Source of the DNA: Legionella yabuuchiae
Lineage (GTDB): Bacteria > Pseudomonadota > Gammaproteobacteria > Legionellales > Legionellaceae
Direction of reading: 5' to 3'
DNA: 64,000 bases
Assembly (NCBI RefSeq): GCF_900640115.1
Contig: NZ_CAAAIW010000007.1
Span: 1-64,000, forward strand
Below are positions 36,155 through 48,985 of this stretch, one piece after another. Below the pieces are notes generated by a model. That model saw only the letters and a list, made by a program, of their open reading frames with translations, did no database searches and was not told where the DNA came from. The translations under genes and the position numbers were made by a program. How positions within the stretch are numbered: the stretch's first letter is position 1; each line of letters begins with the position of its first letter.

Positions 36155-39100
36155 ATGTACGATCATTACTCACTCTTACAATCGTTAAAAAATAAAAAGT
36201 TTTCTCGAATAGTCAACATTGTTCGTTATAGAATTTTAAAGGCGCTACAGCAAGATTATTTTAGCCCTAAATTAAAAGATTTTTTTCCAACACTTGATTT
36301 GCAGGTAGAGAAGCTTGAGACATTAAAACCGCTCTATGTTGAGCTAATGCGCGCCGATCTTCCCCTTGATGAGCGAACTAGGCATCTTAATGTTCTCAGA
36401 TCACAACGGCTACCTTTTGCTGAGTTTGACTTAGAACCTGCCCAAGTATCACAAGTAAAAAAAATACTTAATGCACTTTACTTTGGTGAAATGATCCTAT
36501 TGGATATTGAGGGTTTAGCATTAGATGGGGATCTTTCTTTTTCTCATGTGTTTAGCCAGGCAAGTGATGTAAATACCTTGTATAACCAAACAATGGAGAA
36601 GGCGTATTATGCCGCTTATTTAATCACTCACGTTGATGTTGAACTTCGTGGGGTGTTTAGTCATGAATTGTCGCTGCTTTCCCCTTTGTTCCAGTTAGTG
36701 GATCAGTTTGTCAGGACCAAGACTCAAAACGCGATGGGGTACGCTTATGGGTACTCTTTATCCCCCTGGATTGAAAATACCACTCGAATAGAACCTGGTA
36801 ATATACAAGTCAAAGTTCAAGGCGAGTGTATGCTTTACCGAGTGATTAGCCCACTTGGAACCATTATTACGGATGAGCTAACGCTATCTGAATTGAACCC
36901 AGATTTTAGTCATCCAGTAACGTTTGAACAACTCAATTTATGTTTCTCCAAAATACTCGAACTTACATCGCATCGCGGACATACAAAACTTAAGAGCTAT
37001 GATCAAAAGCAAGTCGCTTATCTAATGGGTGTTTACTCAGGATTTGGAATTGAACAATTAAATCCGAAGGAAGGCGCTGATTATCAGTTTTTGACGCAAT
37101 TTACAGCAGAGATTCCACGATACTTAGATGAATGGTCTAAGAAAATACAAGCTTACTCAGAATTAGCTTCCGCAGGCGAGCGTTCTCATCTTGATCCCCA
37201 TCAGCTTGAAACCCTTCGTAATCATGCTTTGCTCTTATTGCATGCCATTGAGAACTTGCAAGATGGAAGCTTTTTCTTTTCTGTAAAAGTATTTAATTAC
37301 CTCAGAATCTTTCATCAGCTCTTTACTCTTTCCTTAAGCATCATCGAGGAAGCTAATCATCTTAACGAAACGGCTCAGGCTTCGGTATGTTCTAAGATGG
37401 AGGCCTTAAAATATTTACTATCCACCGATCTTCTGGCTGCTATGGATAAACTTGAAGAAGCGACGATGTTAAGGCCAGGGTTTTTATCCAGTCATTTAAA
37501 ACAGCATCTTCAAAATTTTTACGATACTATAGTTCATTACACGAATAAATACGTTGATTTTTCAAAAAGGCAGCCTCATCTTTTAACTTTGGAGGATACA
37601 ATATTCCACGCAGCTCGGCTTGAACGAGCGCATCAGCGAATGAGCAAGATTAAAGTGGAATTGTTGTGTTTAGAACAAATTAAATTCTCCTTAAACAAAT
37701 TTTTTTCTTTGTTAAAGCAGCCTCATGTTAGAGGGATGCGGCTTAAAGATTTACCTGAGTTGGTTAAACAAGAACTAGCCAGCCATTATCACCTCATTCA
37801 GCCTTATATTCATCAAACAAATCTAGTCGATTCTGATCTAGTGGCCAGCTTGACCTCTCAGGCTTCTTACTCATTTAATCCTCGTCGCTTAATTTCTTGG
37901 GTAGTCGAATACAATGACAGTATTAGCTTCATCCTTAGGAGTGAGCAACATTTATTGGCTTTGGTTGGAAAAGAAGTCAGTACCAATCTTTTCCAATTCA
38001 CCTTAAATCAAGAGCTGATTCAAGCAATCCAAACCAATGCTTCTTTGACGCTTTTGCCATGTGAAATTCAAGATGGCTTTAATTTAATTGATGAAGCAAC
38101 AGTATTGGGGATTAAAGCCGATGAAACCGATGAAGCCTTGCACTTTGAATTACAAGATGGCCATAATTTGGTTCAGAATCTAGAAGAACTGAGTTCAAAA
38201 CAAACTTTGGCATTGTATCGTTTTTACAGCCTGTACCAAGCCAAACTTGCCGATGCAATGAATGCCTATGAGGCATTTTCTAAGGTATTAGAACGGTATC
38301 CAGCGACACAAATCATTAACGATTTACCCGTTCAGCCAAAACAAGAACTTCGTAATTTATATGCCATTTTTCAGCCTTACTGGGTTCATTTGTTTGCACA
38401 AGAGCATAATAGTTTTCCTCTTGATGACTCTATGGTGATGGCGTTATCCATAAATTCTAACAGTCAACACTCAGACATCACAGCACAAGACTTTTTTTCT
38501 TATAAGCCAGAATTTATTCGTAAAATTAGAGGATTCATTGATCTTGCGAATGAAAAGAAAATCCAATGTTCGCGACTAAATAGAGAGGCATTAGTTATAG
38601 AACAAGCTACAAAACCTTTAGATGCTATCAAACGCGATGAGCGAGCCAATCATGTGATTAGCCATACTGAATATTCCAAGGCATTTAGAGCATTTAAAGA
38701 GAGCTTAGAAAAATTCACTAGTATTTTTAATGCTGCGGTACGAAGAGAATTAAAACCTGCGAAAGAAGGCATTCCTTTTCCTGAATTGGGAGTCAGTACC
38801 GGTATTTACTCTCAAAGTAGCCAAGTGTTAATGCTAAAGCGTTTAATTAACGCAGCTTATCATCTGGAGCAATTGTTTATACACTTAGAAACGCTGCATG
38901 ATAAAAGCATAAAATCGGTATACGTGATGAGAATCGGCCGCGCCAGTGTTCATGTATACAACTTAGTATTATTAACAAATGCGCTCTGTTCTGATCCTTA
39001 TACCGTTCAGATGGCCGGGGATATTGTGCAGAAGCTTAAATTTGCTCAGAATAATATGAAGTCATTGCTGCGGCCTTATTTACCTGGTATGACTGATCAA

Positions 39101-40861
39101 GAAGAAGCAGATCGTTCCACGATGAATTCATCTTCTGAATCGACTCCCGCCCCCGAAGTTAATCAGACAATTTTGCATGTATTGAATGCTATGATGGTGT
39201 TGCCAGAACATATTAAAGCGGGTAGGCAGGGCGAAGTTTTAGAACGCTCGGACATTCAGTCATCTCATGAAAACGCTTATAAAATTGCGCAAGATATTCA
39301 ACGAATTATTAAACACTCAAGCAGTTACTTGAAATTATTCTTTGAAACTTCAACAATGTATAAGTTGTTCAAGGATTTGCGTGTGAAACTTGAGATAGTA
39401 ACCACATCTACCCATGATGCAGTTATGGATAATCTGAAGAGCATTAGAAATGAATTGATGCTACAAATACTGTTGGAAGCGAATCATTGGGAAGATAAGT
39501 TTGCTCTATTGCCGGGTACCGTTTCACAACCCTTGCGTGATATTCTTGATGCCTTTTTCATCGGAATGATTGAATCCTTAGAACTTCCAACACAGCAGCA
39601 CTTGAGTCTAGTGCAAAGCATGATCCCCATAGAGTTGGAAATGAAGGATGCATCAAATCATAAAACCTCCATTGGACGTGAACTGAAGCTTGTAAAAGAT
39701 AAAGAAGTCGTTTTACAACGCTTTTCAAAACAAGTCCAAGTGTTTAAAGACACTATACATGATCCTGGCGAAAAAGAAGCTACCTGCCTAAACCTTGCTG
39801 AAGCATTAGTCGATGATTTTAATCACTTCATTGTTCCGGTAGCACAAAAAGTGTGTTTGCCGTTCACCTTAGAGGAGTTGTCCTTTCATGAGCTGCCTGT
39901 AAGTGATGTTGTCACTCAAGATAAACTTCTGGCTTCTGTTGAAGAAATATTATCCGCCTGTGTGAGTCATTATCATGAACTGCATGCATCTCATCAATTG
40001 GCTATTGATACGATCGACGAAAAAATTCATTTTTTACAGGATGTGAAAAAATGCAAAGAAACTCAAGATAAGCAATATATTACTGATTACGCGACTAAGC
40101 TTTTTAACGAACAGGCCAAATTGTTAAGCTCAAAACATTTTGGTCTTATTCACAGTGAAGTCGAATATCGGGAAGAATTGTATAAATACTTAAAATCCTT
40201 TGAGAGTGAAATTGTCTCCCGAATTATTGAAGAGCGCGACAGCCTTGATATTCGAAAAAATCTTGTCGCATTATTGTCTGAAAAAATAAGGCAATTTGAG
40301 CAGGAGCATTATGAAGACTATAAGCAACTTAACAATATTAAAGCAGCCATAGAACAGTTCAGGAGTTATATTGGTGAAGCTAATGAAGCGATAAAAAGTA
40401 AGAAATGGTCTCTCACTCCTTTATTTGAAAGCAAACGCACACTTGATGATAAAAATGCCTTGCTTCATCAATTAAAAGATATTGCATGCAATCAGCAAGA
40501 TGAAAAAGACCTCGCCTTCGAACTTAAATTATCAGTCAAAGACCGCCTTGCGAAAATTAAAGAGTTTGTCAAAATTCCTACCTTTCAGACGACTATGCTC
40601 AAGTATCATAATTTTAACGCTTTTACGTATGAAGGACTCAAACAGTTGGTCGCTAATTTGCTTAAATTATTAGGACTTTACACACCAAGTTATCAACATC
40701 GCTTTAAAAATTTAAAGAATGCAACTCAAGAAAGACCAAGTCTTGCTCAAATGGGGTCGCGTTATGGTTTATTTTCAGCAGCGCCACGAACTGGCCATTC
40801 CGAGCCTGAGAATCCTAGTCCTCATATCCCCGCTAGTACTCTGGAGCCTTCCAGTCCATAG
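36155..40861 (+). CDS. Very large helical protein, candidate Dot/Icm effector
   Basis: The 1568-residue protein is almost entirely predicted alpha-helical, Leu/Glu/Lys-rich, with probable coiled-coil stretches throughout, especially the last third (~1290-1490). I recognise no catalytic domain, signal peptide or membrane span. The C-terminal ~40 residues are disordered and rich in Pro, Ser and Glu. Giant coiled-coil proteins of this kind are typical of Legionella effectors (SdhA/SidH-like in style, not shown to be related). It has its own promoter and is inserted between the housekeeping genes trmB and hflK. Effector status is inferred from architecture and host genus. Confidence 0.6.
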   Translation: MYDHYSLLQSLKNKKFSRIVNIVRYRILKALQQDYFSPKLKDFFPTLDLQVEKLETLKPLYVELMRADLPLDERTRHLNVLRSQRLPFAEFDLEPAQVSQVKKILNALYFGEMILLDIEGLALDGDLSFSHVFSQASDVNTLYNQTMEKAYYAAYLITHVDVELRGVFSHELSLLSPLFQLVDQFVRTKTQNAMGYAYGYSLSPWIENTTRIEPGNIQVKVQGECMLYRVISPLGTIITDELTLSELNPDFSHPVTFEQLNLCFSKILELTSHRGHTKLKSYDQKQVAYLMGVYSGFGIEQLNPKEGADYQFLTQFTAEIPRYLDEWSKKIQAYSELASAGERSHLDPHQLETLRNHALLLLHAIENLQDGSFFFSVKVFNYLRIFHQLFTLSLSIIEEANHLNETAQASVCSKMEALKYLLSTDLLAAMDKLEEATMLRPGFLSSHLKQHLQNFYDTIVHYTNKYVDFSKRQPHLLTLEDTIFHAARLERAHQRMSKIKVELLCLEQIKFSLNKFFSLLKQPHVRGMRLKDLPELVKQELASHYHLIQPYIHQTNLVDSDLVASLTSQASYSFNPRRLISWVVEYNDSISFILRSEQHLLALVGKEVSTNLFQFTLNQELIQAIQTNASLTLLPCEIQDGFNLIDEATVLGIKADETDEALHFELQDGHNLVQNLEELSSKQTLALYRFYSLYQAKLADAMNAYEAFSKVLERYPATQIINDLPVQPKQELRNLYAIFQPYWVHLFAQEHNSFPLDDSMVMALSINSNSQHSDITAQDFFSYKPEFIRKIRGFIDLANEKKIQCSRLNREALVIEQATKPLDAIKRDERANHVISHTEYSKAFRAFKESLEKFTSIFNAAVRRELKPAKEGIPFPELGVSTGIYSQSSQVLMLKRLINAAYHLEQLFIHLETLHDKSIKSVYVMRIGRASVHVYNLVLLTNALCSDPYTVQMAGDIVQKLKFAQNNMKSLLRPYLPGMTDQEEADRSTMNSSSESTPAPEVNQTILHVLNAMMVLPEHIKAGRQGEVLERSDIQSSHENAYKIAQDIQRIIKHSSSYLKLFFETSTMYKLFKDLRVKLEIVTTSTHDAVMDNLKSIRNELMLQILLEANHWEDKFALLPGTVSQPLRDILDAFFIGMIESLELPTQQHLSLVQSMIPIELEMKDASNHKTSIGRELKLVKDKEVVLQRFSKQVQVFKDTIHDPGEKEATCLNLAEALVDDFNHFIVPVAQKVCLPFTLEELSFHELPVSDVVTQDKLLASVEEILSACVSHYHELHASHQLAIDTIDEKIHFLQDVKKCKETQDKQYITDYATKLFNEQAKLLSSKHFGLIHSEVEYREELYKYLKSFESEIVSRIIEERDSLDIRKNLVALLSEKIRQFEQEHYEDYKQLNNIKAAIEQFRSYIGEANEAIKSKKWSLTPLFESKRTLDDKNALLHQLKDIACNQQDEKDLAFELKLSVKDRLAKIKEFVKIPTFQTTMLKYHNFNAFTYEGLKQLVANLLKLLGLYTPSYQHRFKNLKNATQERPSLAQMGSRYGLFSAAPRTGHSEPENPSPHIPASTLEPSSP

Positions 40862-40901
40862 CGCCTGCTACCAAAATCATCTAAAGCAATCAGAAATAGA
40901 C

Positions 40902-40930
40902 TTGCTTAATGACAATATACCCCATAAAAT
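40902..40930 (+). promoter_or_regulatory. Predicted sigma-70 promoter of hflKC
   Basis: TTGCTT (40902-40907), a 17-base spacer and TAAAAT (40925-40930) lie 34 bases upstream of the hflK start. Confidence 0.55.
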
Positions 40931-40964
40931 TCTATTTTCTTTGTAACGCCTGGAGTAATAGTGC

Positions 40965-42140
40965 ATGGGGTGGAATGAGCCGGATAAAGATAAGGACAAG
41001 GGTAAGGACAAAGATCCATGGAGTGGGGGTAATAATCAGCCACCGGATTTAGATGAAGCATTAAAGCGACTCCAAGAGCGATTGAAACGAACATTCATGA
41101 AAGGAGGGGGCAAGTCGGATGGCGGACGTCCCGATTCTGGCGCTGGTGGTGCTGGAATCTTGGCTGGCATCATCTTTTTAGTCGCTTTTATACTCTGGGT
41201 ATTATCAGGAATTTTTATTGTTGATCCAGCAGAGCAGGCTGCAATACTGCGCTTTGGAAAATACGTTGAAACGGTTGGTCCAGGACCTCACTGGATCCCT
41301 CGCTTAATTTCCTCAAAAATTCTGGTCAATGTTGAGCGAGTTTCCGATTACTCCTATTCAGCGAACATGCTGACGCAAGATGAAAATCTAGTCTCTGTGT
41401 CGGTAGTCGTTCAATATCGCATCGGCGATTTGGAAGATTATTTATTCAATGTAGCGGATCCTATTGAAAGCTTACAACAAGCCACTTCTAGCGCTCTGCG
41501 GCAAGTGATAGGTCACACCTCATTAGATGCAATCATCACCGAAGGACGTGATGTGTGGGGGGGCAAGGTTCAAGAAAACCTAATTGAGATTTTAAAGCGC
41601 TATAAAACTGGAATTTTAGTGGTTAATGTTTCACCACAACCGGCGCGCGCGCCTGAAATGGTGCAAGATGCGTTTGATGACGCAATCAAAGCCCAAGAAG
41701 ATGAGAAGCGTTTTATTGAGCAAGCTCGAGCCTATGAGGCTCGTGTCGTTCCAATTGCTCATGGGAACGCAAAACGTATTTTATCTGAAGCTCAGGCTTA
41801 TGCTCAGCAAGTCGTATTGAATGCAAAAGGGGAGACCGCTGAATTTCTAAAATTATTGCCGGTTTATTTACAATCTCCCTATGTTACTGCTGAGCGGATG
41901 TATTTAGACGCGATGCAAAAAGTATTGAGTCAGAGCAGTAAAATAATCGTGGATGGCAAGTCAGGAAACCTGCTTTATTTGCCACTTGAAAAATTAATTG
42001 GCAATAATAATGGCCCGAAAACAAGTGTAGTACCAAAAGTGGATTTGGAGGAAGGAACAGACCCTCAAGCCGCAGCAGCGTCCGTATTTGATGGACGTCC
42101 GTTGCTTCGCTCTACCGAACGCCCGGGGAGGATAAGCTAA
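40965..42140 (+). CDS. hflK: FtsH protease regulator HflK
   Basis: The 391-residue SPFH/band-7 membrane protein forms with HflC the cage around the FtsH AAA protease. It has a Gly/Lys/Asp-rich N-terminus, one transmembrane helix (~65-88), the SPFH domain beginning VDPAEQAAILRFGKY, and helical C-terminus. Its stop overlaps the hflC start (TAATG). Confidence 0.95.
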   Translation: MGWNEPDKDKDKGKDKDPWSGGNNQPPDLDEALKRLQERLKRTFMKGGGKSDGGRPDSGAGGAGILAGIIFLVAFILWVLSGIFIVDPAEQAAILRFGKYVETVGPGPHWIPRLISSKILVNVERVSDYSYSANMLTQDENLVSVSVVVQYRIGDLEDYLFNVADPIESLQQATSSALRQVIGHTSLDAIITEGRDVWGGKVQENLIEILKRYKTGILVVNVSPQPARAPEMVQDAFDDAIKAQEDEKRFIEQARAYEARVVPIAHGNAKRILSEAQAYAQQVVLNAKGETAEFLKLLPVYLQSPYVTAERMYLDAMQKVLSQSSKIIVDGKSGNLLYLPLEKLIGNNNGPKTSVVPKVDLEEGTDPQAAAASVFDGRPLLRSTERPGRIS

Positions 42141-43054
42141 TGAACGCAACTAAAACGTTTTTAGGGGTTTTAGTCTTTGTTATAATATTGTTAGTCTTGA
42201 CTAGCCTCTTTACCATAATGCAAGGGCACCATGGCATCTTATTGCGCCTTGGTAAGTTAGTAACAACTGGACAAGGAGATCAAGCAAAAATTCTTAATCC
42301 AGGTTTGCATGCTAAAATTCCTTTTATTGAAAGTGTTCGCATCTTTGATACGAGGATTCAAACGCTTGATATTAAATCTTCTCGGATTGTGACTAAAGAG
42401 AAGAAAGATGTTCTGGTCGACTATTATGTTAAATGGCGAATTAATGACTTGGCCCATTACTTCAAGGCAACGGGTGGTAATAAACTTAAAGCTGAAACAT
42501 TACTTGAGCAACAACTGAATACTTCTTTGCGGGCTCAGTTTGGTAAACGTACTATTCCCGATCTGGTTTCTGGACGCGATGATGTGATGGATGTGTTACA
42601 GCAAAAGGCCGAAGAACAGGCGAGTCAACTTGGGATGTATGTGGTTGATGTACGCATTAAAGGGATAGAGCTTCCACCCAGTACTAGTAATGCAATCTAT
42701 CAACGGATGCGCGCTGATATGCAAAAAATCGCTAATCGCCATCGTGCCGATGGAAATGCAGCCGCTGAGGCAATACGAGCCAATTCAGATGCAAAAGTGA
42801 CGGTGATTCTTGCCGAAGCTTTAAATGAGGGGCGTATCATTAAAGCTAAAGGTCAAGCCGAAGCTGCTTCTATTTACGAGCAGGCTTTTGCGAAGAATAA
42901 AGATTTTTTTGCGTTCTATCGCAGTTTAAAAGCCTATGAAAATAGTTTTGATAGCAAGCAGGATATTCTAGTTCTTGATCAAAGTAGCTCGTTTTTCGAC
43001 TATTTCAAGCACGGTTTAGCAACAGGACAAGATCGTAACGCTAAGCAGAATTAA
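42140..43054 (+). CDS. hflC: FtsH protease regulator HflC
   Basis: The 304-residue partner of HflK has an N-terminal transmembrane anchor (~6-28), an SPFH domain and the helical segment RADGNAAAEAIRANSDAKV typical of HflC. It is translationally coupled to hflK. Confidence 0.95.
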   Translation: MNATKTFLGVLVFVIILLVLTSLFTIMQGHHGILLRLGKLVTTGQGDQAKILNPGLHAKIPFIESVRIFDTRIQTLDIKSSRIVTKEKKDVLVDYYVKWRINDLAHYFKATGGNKLKAETLLEQQLNTSLRAQFGKRTIPDLVSGRDDVMDVLQQKAEEQASQLGMYVVDVRIKGIELPPSTSNAIYQRMRADMQKIANRHRADGNAAAEAIRANSDAKVTVILAEALNEGRIIKAKGQAEAASIYEQAFAKNKDFFAFYRSLKAYENSFDSKQDILVLDQSSSFFDYFKHGLATGQDRNAKQN

Positions 43055-43079
43055 TAGTGTAAATAACGGTTCAATTTTT

Positions 43080-43163
43080 GTCATTCCCGCGCCAGCGGGA
43101 ATCTATTTTAGGTAAAACACTGAGACGCGATTTGAAATAGGTTTTCACTCGTCCAGTAATGAC
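43080..43163. repeat. 84-bp GTCATT...AATGAC repeat, degenerate copy
   Basis: It begins GTCATTCCCGCGCCAGCGGG and ends AGTAATGAC. Length and ends match the near-perfect hairpin at 58526-58608. The arms are only partly complementary here, indicating decay. It is a nemis/REP-like intergenic element after hflC. Confidence 0.6.
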
Positions 43164-43285
43164 ACAGGCGCATTATTTTGTTCAAGTTATGATTTTTATC
43201 CTAGGTTTAGCAAAAGAGAATGGAATTGCCGCTGGGAATTAATTATAATAGACCCCTCTTTAAGGTTAACAATATAGTAGTTTTT

Positions 43286-43314
43286 AAGGGTTAAGCGGTC
43301 TTAACCCTTTTTTA
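43286..43314 (+). terminator. Terminator-like hairpin before the YjeT-like gene
   Basis: AAGGGTTAAG pairs with CTTAACCCTT around CGGT, followed by TTTTT. It ends ten bases before the next start codon, so it may terminate hflKC transcripts and attenuate the small downstream gene. Confidence 0.7.
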
Positions 43315-43320
43315 TTGGAG

Positions 43321-44837
<1,517 letters not shown>

Positions 44838-44849
44838 GTCCTAAATAAT

Positions 44850-44891
44850 GAACCCTAGATACTTTAGCATTGCCAGAGTATCTAGGGTTCG
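44850..44891. terminator. Bidirectional terminator between purA and sodC
   Basis: GAACCCTAGATACT pairs perfectly with AGTATCTAGGGTTC around a 13-base loop, in the gap between two convergent genes. Confidence 0.75.
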
Positions 44892-44920
44892 AAGTTTCTT
44901 CCTTAGAAAGCTTCAGAAGG

Positions 44921-45439
44921 TCAATTAGAAGCTTTTCCGTTCTCACGCTCACTACCTTTAATCACTCCACAGGCAATTCTTGCACCACCTCCGCCTAACT
45001 TTGGAGTATCGCTGTATGTGTCGCCACCTTCATGAATAATAATTGCGAGTTGATTCAGATCGCTAGTTGTTAAACGGGGAGCCAGCGTTGGAGTGTTCGC
45101 ATTACCCTGCTGATCAACATAGAGTACAGGCAAGTCTCCTAAATGGCCTTCACCATAAGGCCCTTGATGGGTTTTCGTCGACTTAGGATCAAAATGCCCT
45201 CCTGCTGCCTGCCCTTGATCTTGGCAATCAGGGTATTCATGTAAATGAAAACCATGCAATCCTGAAGGTAATTCGTTGAGCTTTGGAGTAATGAGTAAGC
45301 CATAAGGAGTATCTTGAAAAATTACTTTCCCTAATACTTTGTTATCGGCTTTTGTGGAATGGACGGTCGTTGTGACCTCAGCAGCTAAGCAAGAGGCGCT
45401 GAATAAAGTGAACAGTAAAGCAGAGGCTAATTTTTTCAT
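44921..45439 (-). CDS. sodC: Periplasmic Cu,Zn superoxide dismutase
   Basis: The 172-residue precursor has a signal peptide (cleavage near SCLA, residue 19). Copper/zinc ligands lie in HGFHLHEYPDC, GGHFDP, HLGDLP and IIHEGGDTYSD, and the disulfide pair lies in PDCQ and IACGVI. It dismutates superoxide in the periplasm, relevant to survival in phagocytes. Confidence 0.95.
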   Translation of the reverse strand: MKKLASALLFTLFSASCLAAEVTTTVHSTKADNKVLGKVIFQDTPYGLLITPKLNELPSGLHGFHLHEYPDCQDQGQAAGGHFDPKSTKTHQGPYGEGHLGDLPVLYVDQQGNANTPTLAPRLTTSDLNQLAIIIHEGGDTYSDTPKLGGGGARIACGVIKGSERENGKASN

Positions 45440-45568
45440 AAAATGTCCTTATCATAGCAAGCATGTCGTCTAAGAGTTTATAGAATAAGTGGAATCGATT
45501 TGCAATAACAGACGCTCACATGATGCTCGACATTTCATTGTTTTCTTTGTCTGGCAGGCTAAGTGCAC

Positions 45569-46495
45569 TTATTGGGGCTTTATTGGTGTCAATTTTTCGT
45601 GAGACGAAGGTAATGATTTTGGCCCTAATTGTTGAGACAGCGTCCGCCAAGGGATAATCCCTATCACTCCTCCAAGTGTAACCAGTAGACAGGCAATACC
45701 TAGCTCGATTGAGAATTTGGCCATTCCAAACAGAATTAAAAAAAAGACGGATAAAATTGGATTTCCATAGGAAAGAATGGTGAGTAATTTAAAATTACCG
45801 CGTTTAATCCCATAGTCCCAAAAGAAATAAGCAAGACATTGGGTTGTGATACCCATCATAAAAAGAATGCTCCATTCTAATCCAGTAGGCAGAATAAATG
45901 GCTCCATGTGAACATGAATAAGAAGCGAGGATATAGCCCCTATCCCGCAATAAATCCCAATGATTTCTACAGGGGATTTTCCGTAATGTCTAGCCATTAG
46001 GGTATAAAGAGACCATACCACCGCATCGAGTAAGGCTAATACATATCCAAACAAATAACGACTATCAAAGCCATGATCGTTTTGACTAATTAAGATGTAA
46101 ATGCCGGCAAATCCCATAGACGCTGCGATAAGATGTTTGAAACTTAGTTTTTCATTGGGAAGAAATCCCGCAAACAAAATAACGATGATTGGCCAAAGGT
46201 AATTAATTAAATCCGCATGGGTTGCAGGTGCGTGCTTAAAGGCAGCGATGTAAAGCAAATCATTACCATAGATTCCAATAAAACCAATTACCCAGAGAAA
46301 CCAAGGTTGTTTTAGCTTCGACCATTCGCGGTATAATGTTAATTTGACTGCGGAAATTAAGAAACTAACTGAAAACACAATACTTAACGTTTCAAAGACG
46401 GGTAATGATTTAATTTGAACAACCAAAGGCGCGGCTAGAGCCCAGAAAATCAGCGCGCTGTAGCCAATCAACGTAGGATTTTTTTTGAATCGCAT
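45569..46495 (-). CDS. EamA/DMT transporter, YddG-like
   Basis: The 308-residue protein has about ten hydrophobic helices in two EamA halves. The segment HAPATHADLINYLWPIIVIL and overall pattern resemble E. coli YddG, an aromatic amino-acid and metabolite exporter. The substrate here is inferred. It is divergent from fadH. Confidence 0.82.
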   Translation of the reverse strand: MRFKKNPTLIGYSALIFWALAAPLVVQIKSLPVFETLSIVFSVSFLISAVKLTLYREWSKLKQPWFLWVIGFIGIYGNDLLYIAAFKHAPATHADLINYLWPIIVILFAGFLPNEKLSFKHLIAASMGFAGIYILISQNDHGFDSRYLFGYVLALLDAVVWSLYTLMARHYGKSPVEIIGIYCGIGAISSLLIHVHMEPFILPTGLEWSILFMMGITTQCLAYFFWDYGIKRGNFKLLTILSYGNPILSVFFLILFGMAKFSIELGIACLLVTLGGVIGIIPWRTLSQQLGPKSLPSSHEKLTPIKPQ

Positions 46496-46562
46496 CCCAA
46501 AGTTTCATCAGTAATAATCAAAACATGGTAGCAATGGTCTGCCACATTTTCAAACTGCCTAA

Positions 46563-48653
<2,091 letters not shown>

Positions 48654-48985
48654 ATGCAGATTTAAGGCGCGAATTTTATTTTTTACGATAAATTTCGTGC
48701 ACAATGTTGAAAAATCTGCTATCATCTTGGTTGTGTTTTGTTTTTAACTTAAGATAAAGCAACTACTCTGAATAGTTTTTCCTGTTTCATCCGCATGAAG
48801 TAACAGCTTCGCTTTGGTTCGTGATGTCATCGTTTCGGGATAACGTTATTTTAGGCCACTAAATGGCTGTGAATATTGAGCAGAGTGAACGCTTGCTCTT
48901 TGTTTAAGGTACGTCTTTAAATGTTCACGAGGAGAAAAACCCCGTGTCAAGATTAAATACGTCCCCTTTATCCCATAGGAATAAT
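48654..48985. other. Long leader region of the DEAD-box helicase gene
   Basis: About 330 bases separate fadH from the helicase start. Long 5' leaders are common for cold-inducible deaD genes, but I see no defined riboswitch or clear promoter. An in-frame upstream ATG-free extension exists from 48944 without family support. Confidence 0.4.
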
